Shown here piece by piece: positions 1-9,446 of a stretch of DNA of 64,000 nucleotides. Position numbers and translations under genes: made by a program. Location of the stretch: NCBI RefSeq assembly GCF_000003195.3, contig NC_012874.2:63686580-63750579 (forward strand), in the 5' to 3' direction. The notes beneath the pieces are model-generated. The model was not told the DNA's origin, made no database searches, and saw only the letters and a program-made list of their open reading frames with translations. Position 1 is the first letter of the stretch. Every line of letters starts with the position of its first letter. This stretch comes from Sorghum bicolor. Taxonomy: Eukaryota > Streptophyta > Magnoliopsida > Poales > Poaceae.

Positions 1-430
1 ACAGGCACCCAGCGCAGGCGGTTCGCCAATCCGCTTGTGGAAAGGCATTGGAAACCACCTGTGTAGTGGTTCTATGTACTAGTGGGATAAACAATGAAGA
101 ACACAAGATCAAATCACAGTAGAGACACAAGATTTAATGTGGAAAACCCTTCTATTGTGAAGAGAAAAAACCACGGGCGTCAGTCAGCAAACACTCCTCA
201 TTATTATCAAGAGTTGGGTTACAACGCTGTGTGCGGCAGCTTACAAGATCGTATCCTTAATGGAACCCTAATTTGGGTATATGTACCGTACCTGAAGTCG
301 GTCTTTATAATATACAACTGAATTTGGAACATATTCAACAAACTTTACCGTGAGACAAATTCATCTTGTAGCATAAATCAACACCTTCATCCTGAACATA
401 ACAAAGAAAATACCACCGATGCCAAATAGC
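1..430 (-). mobile_element. Copia LTR-like fragment, reverse orientation
   Basis: This stretch lies directly downstream, on the minus strand, of the Copia RNase H fragment at 439-735. It is therefore where the 3' LTR of that element should be. On the minus strand it is AT-rich and non-coding. The far LTR end is outside the window, so neither full length nor target duplication can be checked. Placement as LTR is inference from position. Confidence 0.5.
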
Positions 431-438
431 CTCTTGGG

Positions 439-735
439 CTAATCCACTAAACCAACTAAGCTTGAGCATAGCTGAAACTTAGCAACAGAAACAAGTTTAG
501 TCATCATATCAGCAGGATTATCATGAGTACTGATCTTGCATACCTTTAACATACCATCGTCAATCACATCACGAACAAAATGGTACTTGATGTCAATATG
601 TTTAGTCCTCTCATGGAACATTTGATCTTTGGTAAGGTAAATGGCATTTTGACTGTCACAAATAAATTAATGCAAGAATCAACTCCACATAGCTCAGCAT
701 ACAAACCTTTCAGCCAAACGCGGAGGATCATCTTG
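439..735 (-). pseudogene. Ty1/Copia pol fragment, RNase H C-terminus
   Basis: The minus-strand translation has the hallmark end of a Copia polyprotein. A degraded stretch around WLKGLYAELCGVD is followed by RTKHIDIKYHFVRD and then a DNPADMMTK-type tail before a stop at about 439. RTKHIDI with a following DILTK-like motif is diagnostic of the RNase H end of plant Copia pol. The upstream part moves between frames and the remainder of pol is absent. This is a truncated relic with no function expected. It precedes the first P450-array sequence and marks the left side of the accessory region. Confidence 0.8.
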
Positions 736-1239
736 TGCATCCGAAGAAGTGATGTCCTCATCATCTTGCCCTTGTGTGTGGGGTTGTACGCATCGTGGGG
801 ATTTCCTGGTTTGTGAGCATCGTATGTGACAACATGCTCGAAACTTTTTGAATTTGTTACCACGGCATACGCACACAATATGATGACAACTAGACAAGTT
901 TCATGATTTTCGAAATTCATTCGCACTTTATATAATTAAAAAACTACTCGCACACAAGTTGGCGGCTTTGCCCCATGTGCACGTTGTTCAAAACTTCGGG
1001 ACGGCTTTTTGATTTAGCCTAAACTTATACTAAGAAATAAGGATAATACTTTTTGAAAGAATGAAATCTATTATTCGATGCACCTATAGTTCGAACTCGC
1101 ATTTTTTAAAAATATTCAACGAAATAAAATAAACTAAAAAAATATACCAAAAGGCAATGAAAAAGTCCCAATTTTGCACATGTTTCTTGTGTTAGTGTAG
1201 TAAATCTTCAAAAAATTTGGTGGCAAAAAACAAAAAAAA
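736..1239. other. AT-rich interval, nothing recognised
   Basis: The left 200 bases are decayed sequence adjoining the Copia fragment. The rest is AT-rich with no coding frame, RNA gene or terminal repeat that I can recognise. It may be internal sequence of the CACTA-like element whose right end follows. Confidence 0.5.
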
Positions 1240-1540
1240 TATATTTTGGCCAGTGCCAAACGTCTGACACTCAGCAAAGCCAACGGCGCTAAGTCTTGTC
1301 ACCCCCTGCTAGTCTTTGCCAAGTGCCTGAGTTTGCCGAGAGCCAGACACTCGGCAAAGACTGTGTTTGCCGAGTGCCACTCTTTGCCTAATGCTAGGCA
1401 CTCAGCAAAGGCCTCTTTGTCAAGTACATACTGTATTTTGCCGAGTACGCTACTCGGCAAATTTGGTCTTTGCTGAGTGCCTGATATTTGGCACTCGGCA
1501 AAGCGTTCCACATTGGGCAAAGTGGACGTTTCCCATAGTG
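1240..1540. mobile_element. CACTA-like DNA transposon, right-end subterminal repeats
   Basis: Variants of TTTGCCGAGTGCC and its complement GGCACTCGGCAAA are packed in both orientations through this interval, the usual look of CACTA subterminal repeats in grasses. The block stops at TTTCCCATAGTG (1529-1540), whose complement is CACTATGGGAAA, a CACTA-type terminus. Immediately after it, sequence homologous to the downstream flank of the P450 gene at about 26081 resumes. That supports 1540 as the true right end. The left end was not found. Confidence 0.65.
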
Positions 1541-1582
1541 CATTAGTCACATATGAGATGGAGCTTAAAACAGAAATTGCAT
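1541..1582 (+). repeat. Unit 1 relic: downstream flank of a lost CYP51H-a copy
   Basis: These bases match the sequence starting at about 26082 (and 50684) almost perfectly, including CATTAGTCACATATG and AGCTTAAAACAGAAATTG. In both complete copies this sequence lies about 135 bases past the P450 stop codon. A third, older gene a therefore probably existed to the left and has been removed or lies outside the window. Confidence 0.75.
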
Positions 1583-1728
1583 AAAGTATATCTCAAGAGA
1601 AAAGGAGAAAAAACGGACAGCGATCTATAACCTTGAGAAGTTGAAATTTTAAGTTAAATGTACGTTGTACTATAACCTTTCAATCACACTCTTGACAAGA
1701 TCGTCTTACTAAGGGAAGACCGTTAATT

Positions 1729-2318
1729 TAAGGACTTGTTTGGCACAGCTCAACTTCACTAGTAAAACTGTTTTTTTAGAAAATAGCTTCATGAGTGACT
1801 TTCTAGATGAAGCTGAACTGTTTTGGAAAAAATGTTTGGCAAAATAGCTTCACCAACTACTTCATACATAGTTGAGAGAGAGAAATGAGGGAGAAGCTGC
1901 AATAAGCAACTTTTTTCCAGCTTCATCCAACTTATGTATTTGTGAGAGGGGAAAAACAGCTTCACCTATGAAGCTGTTTTGGAAATAAGGGCCTATTTGG
2001 TACAGCTCACAACAGCTTCATGAGCTGTTGTGAGCTGTTTTTTTTTGCCAAACACTTATTTCCAAAACAGCTTCATGGGTGAAGCTATTTTTCTTCTTCT
2101 CTCACAGAGACATAAGTTGGATGAAGCTGCAAAAAAGTAGCTTATTGCAGCTTCTTCCCCATTTCTCTCTCTCAACTATGTATGAAGTAGTTGGTGAAGC
2201 TATTTTGCCAAACACTTTTTCCAAAACAGCTCAGCTTCATCTAAAAAGTCACTCATGAAGCTATTTTCAAAAAAACAGCTTTACTAGTGAAGTTGAGCTG
2301 TGCCAAACAAGCTCTAAG
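1729..2318. mobile_element. Fold-back MITE with long inverted arms
   Basis: The left arm begins with GACTTGTTTGGCACAGCTC. The right arm ends with GAGCTGTGCCAAACAAGCTC, its near-perfect complement. The arms pair over roughly 270 bases each, including AGCTTCACCAACTACTTC against its complement near 2185. A second palindrome around 2000-2035 (ACAGCTCACAACAGC) suggests a related element nested at the centre. No coding capacity is visible. The RNA would form a very long hairpin. Confidence 0.75.
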
Positions 2319-2455
2319 TATTTGGCAAAAAAACAGCTCACAACAGCTCCACCCAGGAACCTCCCACTATTCTGCTTTGGCCTTTGGCCCGAGTGTGGCG
2401 ATCCATGGCATGGGTCTGTATTTCCACACGTGCAAATCATCTGTCATTGCAGCGC

Positions 2456-2655
2456 AACCGTCATTTTCGTCGTCGCTGTTGTCGTCAAGGATATGCAGTT
2501 CTGTTTCTCCGTCAGTCACGCAGCCTGACGTTTCACCACACACATCCCTCCCGGTTCTGTTTGCCCGTCACCGTTCACGTACAGTTGGCACTAGTTGCCG
2601 TCGCCTCGTCGGCCGTCGGCCCATCATCTATATTTATGGTGGATCCGCTGGCCGG
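2456..2655 (+). repeat. Unit 1 relic: gene a 3' flank continued
   Basis: This stretch is colinear with 26126-26315 and 50728-50917. Shared blocks include GATATGCAGTTCTGTTTCTC, GTTGGCACTAGTTGCC and GTGGATCCGCTGG. It continues the flank begun at 1541 after the fold-back insertion. It is GC-richer than its surroundings, with several overlapping short frames that are not genes because none is conserved in phase between the three copies. The bases at 2319-2455 have no clear match. Confidence 0.8.
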
Positions 2656-3472
2656 GATGAAAACGGAAAGAAAATATCTCGAATACTAAACCGTATTATT
2701 TTTTTATTTAATCTGATGAAATTAAATTTGTATTTTCTTGTCTAACTTTACCATTTTCACTTTCGTATTTTAGATGTTCCGTATTTCAAATATAAAAGTA
2801 GAAAACAGTTTAGATATTTTTCGACTGTTTTCTATTTTTATATTTTTAATTTAAAACATTTCGCATTCAAATTTTGGTTTAAACCGAATTTAGCCAACTG
2901 CACAAGTCACCTAACCCAATTACAGGTTATTCACCATATAGCTATGTTCTTTCTACCGTTGGCCAACTACCCCTCTCTTTTATGGACGACAACCAGTCTC
3001 ATCTTTCTTGACCTCATAAGGTGTTGTCCTCTCAGTTTGAGTTCATATTTCTATAACATTTAATTTTAGTTTAGATTCTAAAATGGTATACTGGTTGCTA
3101 CATCTAATTTTAATTTCTATTATCCTGCTAGCTATTAATTGCTTGTTCCAGATGTGTGGACTATTGTGTTGAATACCTAAGATTAAGGATCATGCACTTT
3201 TTAATTATTATATGTACTTGAACTTGATCGTGCATGTACTTAGTCATGCACTTGGTACTATGGGTCGATATTAATTCCGTATTGAGTTTTCGTATATCGA
3301 ACCGTGTTCGACATAAATCCGCTCGAATTGGTTCGTTTTTGGAATTTTTGATATTTCGTAAGTTCGCGTTCGTTTTCGTGTCTGACTTTACCGTTTTTGT
3401 TTTTGTTTTCGTATGTCAAATGTCAAAGTAGAAAACAATTTAGAAGTTTTTCGACCGACCGCTTTCATCCTT
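2656..3472. mobile_element. AT-rich hAT-like element with GGATGAAA ends
   Basis: The block starts GGATGAAAACGGA and ends with the complement of GGATGAAAGCGGT, giving imperfect terminal inverted repeats. In units 2 and 3 the flanking bases CCGCTGG and the following AGTAGTTGAGCGTGCC lie side by side, so the block is an insertion into unit 1. The interior is AT-rich and non-coding. Superfamily is a guess from the TAGGGATGAAAA-type ends seen in many grass hAT MITEs. No clean 8-base target duplication was found. Confidence 0.45.
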
Positions 3473-3495
3473 AATCCTTAGTTTGTAGTAGTTAT

Positions 3496-3776
3496 CATGC
3501 ATGAGTGTGCCTTTTCTGGATGGGACTCAGGGGCGAAGCTACATGTTAATTAGGGGTGCAAATACACCCTATAAAAATTCTAAAAACAATGGTTTGGTCG
3601 GAAATTTCACCATATATATACCCCTACGGAAGATGTCTATACAACTCGGACTCGACCAGCGTGTCGTTTCCTTTATAAGGAACGTGTAGCATGCTGTGCA
3701 TGGGCAGGCCAGTACATAGCTCTGCCATGGAAGCCACGCCGTCACTGATCCTTTCTGTCCATGCGCGCAGCAGCAG
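3496..3776 (+). repeat. Unit 1 relic: spacer plus b-type promoter
   Basis: Bases 3496-3640 match 26325-26470. From there the sequence jumps to homology with 29917-30035, the b-type promoter, including GACTCGACCAGCGTGTCG and the TATA-like palindrome CCTTTATAAGG (3670-3680). About 3.4 kb present in units 2 and 3 between these points is missing here, or was inserted there. Confidence 0.8.
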
Positions 3777-4500
3777 TGTTGGGAACTCAACCATGCCTTT
3801 CTCCCCCGGCTTACTCAGAAGTAAAAAATCGCCATCACCATGGTTTGTTCGTGACGGGCAAACCTTCGTACACGGTACCTTCGTACGGAAAGGGACAAAG
3901 GTTCAGGAAAAATGTTAACACTAATTAAGTATGTTCTTGTGATGTAGGCGTTCGAGAACTGACCCAGCATGGAGGACCCTGAGAAGCAGGCGACTATCCT
4001 CCGACCAGTGCGCGACGAAGGACACAGAGCCCCAGTCTAGGGCGAGGCTAGGGACCTCAAGCGGTGGGCACATAACCTTCGACAGCCGGCCACCGAAGGA
4101 TCCGGACCTCCGGCCAAGGCAAGGCAGAGGAATAGGTTGCATCAAGGCCAAGAGCCCGGCGCATCGACCCATGAAGTGTTCACGGGTTGAAATTACTCAA
4201 GTAACCCCACGAGTCGTAGACAGCGCTGGCGGAATATGCTGGAATATTCTACCACCATCATGGGGTATTTTTGTAACGGATCCCAGCCAGAATCCGCGCT
4301 CTATATAAAGGGATTGTAAATGCTCTTTCAGGAGTTAGTTGAATTCAAATTATTATTGAAGCATTTGGATAGTCTAGGGTTTCAGCTCTCTCTCTCTTTT
4401 GTCTGTCGATTCTGTCGATACTATTGGGTCCTTCGCAGCAACGAGCGAGCAACCTCCCACTCACCTACACCACCAAAAGAACGTTGAGCCCCATTCAACA
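3777..4500 (+). mobile_element. Solo LTR
   Basis: A 724 bp block starts TGTTGGGAAC and ends ATTCAACA, and is flanked by the direct repeat AGCAG (3772-3776 and 4501-4505). It interrupts a promoter segment that is continuous in units 2 and 3 at CAGCAGCAGTACTCTTCG. An internal TATATAAAG at 4302-4310 is a plausible LTR promoter. No internal retroelement domain is present, so it is best explained by LTR-LTR recombination. The parent family was not identified. Confidence 0.88.
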
Positions 4501-4505
4501 AGCAG

Positions 4506-5177
4506 TACTCTTGGTCTCTTTCCATTACGTACGCACGGTACCTCTTGCATTGTAAATACTAAACTAAAATCCGTTCACTTGTTTTTTATATGTATTTGTG
4601 AAGGACAAAAACGGTGATCAGAAGGTGAATGGAAGCCTCAAATTTTTTTCGAAATATTTGACCGCTGTTCCAAAATCACCACCAAACACAAGTAAATTAT
4701 CAAAACAAAAATACCCAAGCCAACTAATGACGAAACTACCTAGAAAAAATTCTCATATCGATAGAAAGCCAACGTAAATGACAGAACACAAATTGGACAC
4801 TGCAGGCGGCATGCGCTGAAGCTCTGTTTCCCTCACGACGAACAGCACCAACGGGAGGCCGAGCAGACAACGCACCTGCACTGGCGCTGCGGGCACTCAC
4901 AGATGTGGTTGCGGGGATGCGAGCAGGATCTGCGCTGCATTGCTCCTAACCGCACCGGAGGCGACTAAAACCCAACACTGAGCGCTCGACTACTACGAAC
5001 AGAGTAAGCAGCGAACGAATAGGAAGCGAACAGAAAACCAACTAGATCTCCTCGGAATCAAAAGGATTTGCTCCCAAACTTAGCACAGATGAAATTCAAC
5101 CTTGCACGAATCTATTTCTCAAAAATCATCGCTTAGGATTGAAACAAACTCCGAAAAAATAAGATCATAGTCTATGT
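4506..5177. other. End of promoter relic, then unassigned sequence
   Basis: Bases 4506-4585 continue the b-type promoter (TACTCTTGGTCTC, TTGCATTGTAAATACTAAAC). From about 4590 to 5177 the sequence matches nothing else in the window and has no convincing coding frame. It is AT-rich on the left with a GC-rich island at about 4800-4980. It occupies the position where the b-type exon and gene b should be. Confidence 0.5.
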
Positions 5178-5385
5178 TGTCCTGGATGCTTGTTATAATA
5201 ATGAGACCATTTCTTGGTTTCCAAATACCCCATCTCATAATAAGTTGGTCGTCGCTACCACAAAAAGGATTTTGGGAGATAGGATTGGTGACTAAGAGAG
5301 GTAGGGCATAAATTAGCAACAACAAACAAACAACTTTCACTAATCTACGACTCGTGTCTATGAACAACTGTCACTGGATACTCAT
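5178..5385 (+). repeat. Unit 1 relic: gene b 3' flank joined to CACTA/Ulp1 sequence
   Basis: This stretch is colinear with 34524-34781. Shared blocks include GAGACCATTTCTTGGTTTCC and GGATTTTGGGAGATAGGATT. The last bases encode the start of a Ulp1-like block, with CACTGG (His-Trp) at 5372-5377. The Sirevirus inserted 8 bases after the Trp codon. Confidence 0.8.
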
Positions 5386-6933
5386 TGAAGAAGCATCTAG
5401 GCCCCTAATGAGTTTCGGTGATTAATGACAATGTTGATTACTCTGACTAACGTGTGTTTTGCAGAGGCAAAGTCATTAGTGTTAGGTCATGGTAACAGGT
5501 ACTCGATGGACAGGGACGTACATGCCTACTTAATAGTGGAAATCGTTTTGTTTTTCAAAGGATGGTTGGACATCGTCAGGACTAGACTAGGTCTAAGTGC
5601 CATATGGTGAAGAAGGGCACTTAGAGTAGTTTAGCACTTTGTTTTCCTTTGACCGTACTATTAAGAGGGGCTTTGATCTAGTAGCTTGACTTAGACAAGG
5701 CTTTAGGTTTAGGTGTGGTGCACACTTGGTAAACCTAGCACTAGGCAGCTCAAAGATAGTCCTTAGATCGAGAGGGGAACAAACTTCGTTTTGGAAAGAT
5801 CGCTTTTCGACGAAGTTTGGGTGCCTAAGCAGACACCGGACGCTCTGTGAGTGCATCCGGTGAGGTCGTTTTGAGTAAGAGTGCCTGAGTGCATAGGGTT
5901 AGGCACCGGACTCACCGGGTAGCGTCCGGTCCTATACCCAGGGAGGTCAAAAGGTGACCAAGGTCACCGGACGCTAGCACCGGACTCCCCGGGTAGCGTC
6001 CGGTCCTAAACTCAGGGAGGGTGTAAGATTGACCCTCACACCAGACAGTGTCACCAGACACTCGAAGGTAGCATCCGGTGCACTGTCAGAAGCAAGTACA
6101 GTTAGCCGTTGAGTGTCACCGGACGCTCCGTGCAGAGCGTCCGGTGCAACATCAACAGCGTCCGGTGGCCCCGTTTTCAGTGTATAACGGTTGGCCGACC
6201 CTTGGACTTGATGGGGAGTATTTATACTCCTCCACCTCGTCCATGGGAGGTCTCTTGCCCATTTGATCAGTTGAGAATCACCTTGTGGTGCAAGAGAGAA
6301 GCAAGAGCCTAGAGAGGATTGAGATTTGAGAGATTTCTTGTGAGAATCCTTCTCTAGTTGAATTCGAAGAGTCAAGTGTGCATCCACCACTCTCTAGTGC
6401 CTTGTTTGGGTCAAGTGAGAGTTCTTTGCTTGTTACTCTTGGTGATCGCTATCACCTAGATGGTTCGGTGGTGATTGGAGGCACGAAGACCGCCCGAAGG
6501 TCTTATGGGTGGCTCGTGTCAAGCTTGTGAGCGGTTTTGGGCGATTCACCGCGACAGAGTGTCGAAGAATCAGCCCGTAGAGAGCATTTGGTCCTTGCAC
6601 GGACCAAGAGGGAGCAAGACCCTTGCGCGGGTGCTCCAACGAGGACTAGTGGAGAGTGGCGACTCTCCGATACCTCGGCAAAACATCGCCGAGCATTTTC
6701 TTGCCCTCCTCCTTTACTTTCTAGCATTTACTTTGTGCAATTACTTTGAGCTTTTACATTCCTAGAATTGCCACGCTAGGATAGGATTGGAACTAGGTTG
6801 CAAAACTTTTATCCGGTAGCTCTCTAGTCACACTAGGCACAAGGGGTTGAATTGGAGCTTATAGGTTGCTTAAATTTAAATTTTTAGAGAAGCCCAATTC
6901 ACCCCTCCCCTCTTGGGCATCTTGATCCTTTCA
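5386..6933 (+). repeat. Sirevirus 5' LTR
   Basis: The LTR starts TGAAGAAGCATCTAGG and ends GATCCTTTCA. In its first 330 bases I count about 18 differences from the 3' LTR by eye, nearly all C/T or G/A. Between about 5830 and 6160 it contains many copies of CACCGGACGC and its complement GCGTCCGGTG. A TATTTATACTCC stretch near 6219 may be its TATA region. The short frames here are not genes. Confidence 0.92.
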
Positions 6934-6935
6934 AT

Positions 6936-6947
6936 TGGTATCGGAGC
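6936..6947 (+). other. Primer binding site, initiator tRNA-Met type
   Basis: TGGTATCGGAGC follows the LTR end by two bases. It differs by one base from the standard TGGTATCAGAGC, complementary to the 3' end of plant initiator methionine tRNA. Confidence 0.9.
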
Positions 6948-6985
6948 ATAGTGCTCATTATTTAGGCTTCACCGCCTAGAGAAAG

Positions 6986-9405
6986 ATGTCTAATGGGGAT
7001 GGACCGCCACCCATGTTCGATGGCGATGACTTCTCGTATTGGAAAATACAGATGGAGTCATACCTTGAGGCATGTGACACTAAGTGCCTAAAAGCCACGA
7101 CCGAAGGGTTTACCCCTCCGGCAAAATACGCCGCTCTTACTCCACAAGAGCAAGAAAACGAGAAGTGGAATGTAAAGGCCAAAAACCACATCTTTAGAGG
7201 TCTTTGCAAAGAGGTGTTTAACCATGTAAGGAACCACAAAACCGCCCATGAGTTATGGAAGGAACTTTGTGCGCTCCATGAGGGATCCAAGAGTGAGCGT
7301 GAGGAACGCTTTCATCTTGTGATGAACAAGCTCAATACATTTGAAATGCTTCCAAAAGAAAATGCTAATAAATGTATTCTCGCTTGAATGTTATTGTAGA
7401 GGAGCTAAATGTACTTGGGCTCAACCAAATGAGTCCGGTGGATGTGGCGAGGAAGATACTATGTGTTCTCCCCGTTGAGAAATACGGGCACATAGTAACC
7501 GTGCTTCATCAAGGCGACCTCTCCACCGCCACACCAACAATCATATTGAGGAAGATCAATGCTCATGAGATGTACATGCACATGAACCCCCAAGATGGCT
7601 CCTCATCGGCCAAGAAAGAGAAGAAGGACTTGGCCCTCAAAGCTTCTCACAAGGGCAAAGCCAAGAAGATTGAAGTCGAGTCATCAACTTCAAGTGATGA
7701 TGATGCATCCATTGCCCTCTTGGTGAGAAGAACCACCAAGATGTTGAAGAAGCTCAACAAAAATGGAGTCAACTTTGACTCCAAGAAGAAGAAGTTCTTC
7801 ACAAGTAGCAAGAGGAAGCCCATCTCCGAGATGGATTGCTACAATTGTGGTGAACTTGGTCACCTTGGTCACCAATGTCCTAAGCCCAAGAAGGACAAGT
7901 ACAAGAAGAAGACCAAAGAGCAAGATGACTCAAGTGATGATGAAAGAAGTGACAAGAAGCCATACAAGAAGAAAGGTGGCAAGAAGGAGTACCACAAGAA
8001 GAAGAATGGCAAGGCTTACATTGTTGGTGATTGGCTCACCGACATTGAAAGCACAAGTGGTGACTCCTCCGGCAACGAAAGTGATGATGAGAAGGTTGCC
8101 GCCATTGCCATTGATGCTTCATCACCATCATCTTCACCACCATCTACATCCTCTACAAACCTATGCCTTATGGCCAAGGGTGACAGGAAGATACAAAGTG
8201 AGGATGAGAGTAGTGAGAGTGATAGTGAATATGAATCACCCTCTTATGACAAACTTGTAAAATTGCTAAACAAATACACTAAAGTCATAAGAAAAACTAG
8301 AAGTGAAAATGACAAACTTGAACTTGAAAATGAATCACTTCTAGCAAAGCTTAAAACTAGTGATGAGCTTAGAGATCAAAATGAAATCATGACCACCAAG
8401 CTCAAGGAGCTCAAACTCTCTTTAAAAGAGCTCAAAGAAAAACATGATAAACTTGAGAGTGTTCATGATGAGCTTATCACTAGACATAAAGCTTTGAAAG
8501 AAGAACTCACAACTCTAAAAGCAAACTATGACAGTCTTGAGATAGCATATGATCTTGCAATCAATGAAACACATGATGCTACTAACCATGTTGCTAAGCT
8601 TGATGTAGCCACATCTTGTGATGACTTACTTATAAAGAGCACAAGCAAGTGTGTTGGTTGCAAGGGCAAGAAAGTGGTAGTGGCTGAGAGCTATGAGGAC
8701 ACTATCAAGATCAAGGAAGAAAATGCCAAGCTTAAGAAAGAGTTGCAAGAACAAGCCAAGCACAACACCATAGTGATTGAGTCACTTGATCAAGATAAGA
8801 AGCTTGCATATGAGAACAAGTTGCTCAAAGAGGAGAACCAATATCTCAAGCTTGGTTTGTTGTATGACAAGCCAGAAGAAGATGAGTCCTTCATCTTAGA
8901 AGAGTTAGAGAGCAACAATGACCCAATCATCAAGAAGCTAACTCAAGAGAACAACAAGCTGAAGAAAGAGAAAGAACATCTAACCAAGGGGTTAGCCAAG
9001 TTCACCAAAGGGAAAGACCTTCAAAGTGAGCTATTCATGAACACCGTCATGAAGATGGACAAGAGTGGGATTGGCTACAAGGCTCATCAAAGCAAGCTCA
9101 TCAAGTCACTAGCCACTAATGATCAATCAAGCAAGCCAAAGCCAAAGAGGTGCTTTGAGTGTGGTCAAGAAGGACACTTTGCTCATGAGTGTGAGGCACC
9201 ACTACCACCACCCTTGCCCAAGAATGCTAGACCATTTGCCTTCAATGCTCACTACATTGTAAGGAAAGACAAGAGTGGCAAGGTCAAGGTTAGCTTCATG
9301 GGGCCACCCAACAAGCAAAGGCCAAAGAAGATTTGGGTGCCAAAGCAACTAGTAGAGAAGGTCAAGGGCCCTAAACAAATGTGGGTCCCTAAATCTCAAG
9401 CTTGA
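6986..9405 (+). pseudogene. Sirevirus gag, frameshifted
   Basis: The start ATG at 6986 follows the primer site by 38 bases. The first frame (to 7387) has a Copia gag N-terminus (FDGDDFSYWKIQME, then a W/LC-type core). A one-base frameshift at about 7365-7380 moves the rest to the frame ending at 9405. That 677-codon frame holds a lysine-rich zinc knuckle CYNCGELGHLGHQC from residue 156. It is followed by a long Lys/Glu/Leu-rich region with heptad character that is probably coiled coil, then a second knuckle CFECGQEGHFAHEC from residue 594. Two CCHC knuckles and a coiled-coil gag suit Sireviruses. The role would be capsid assembly and RNA packaging. The frameshift means no full-length gag can be made. 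Confidence 0.88.
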
Positions 9406-9446
9406 TCTCTTGTGTGTAGGTGAACTACAAGACCAGTGGATCACAT

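Noticed and set aside
2287..2745. 152-codon plus-strand frame resembling an Ser/Arg-rich protein, with counterparts at 26058 and 50660
   Set aside because: The three copies lie in P450 3' flanks and do not keep the same start, length or phase; no known domain.
7763..8260. 165-codon Arg/Thr-rich frame overlapping gag
   Set aside because: Plus-one shadow of the Lys-rich gag frame, which carries the zinc knuckles.
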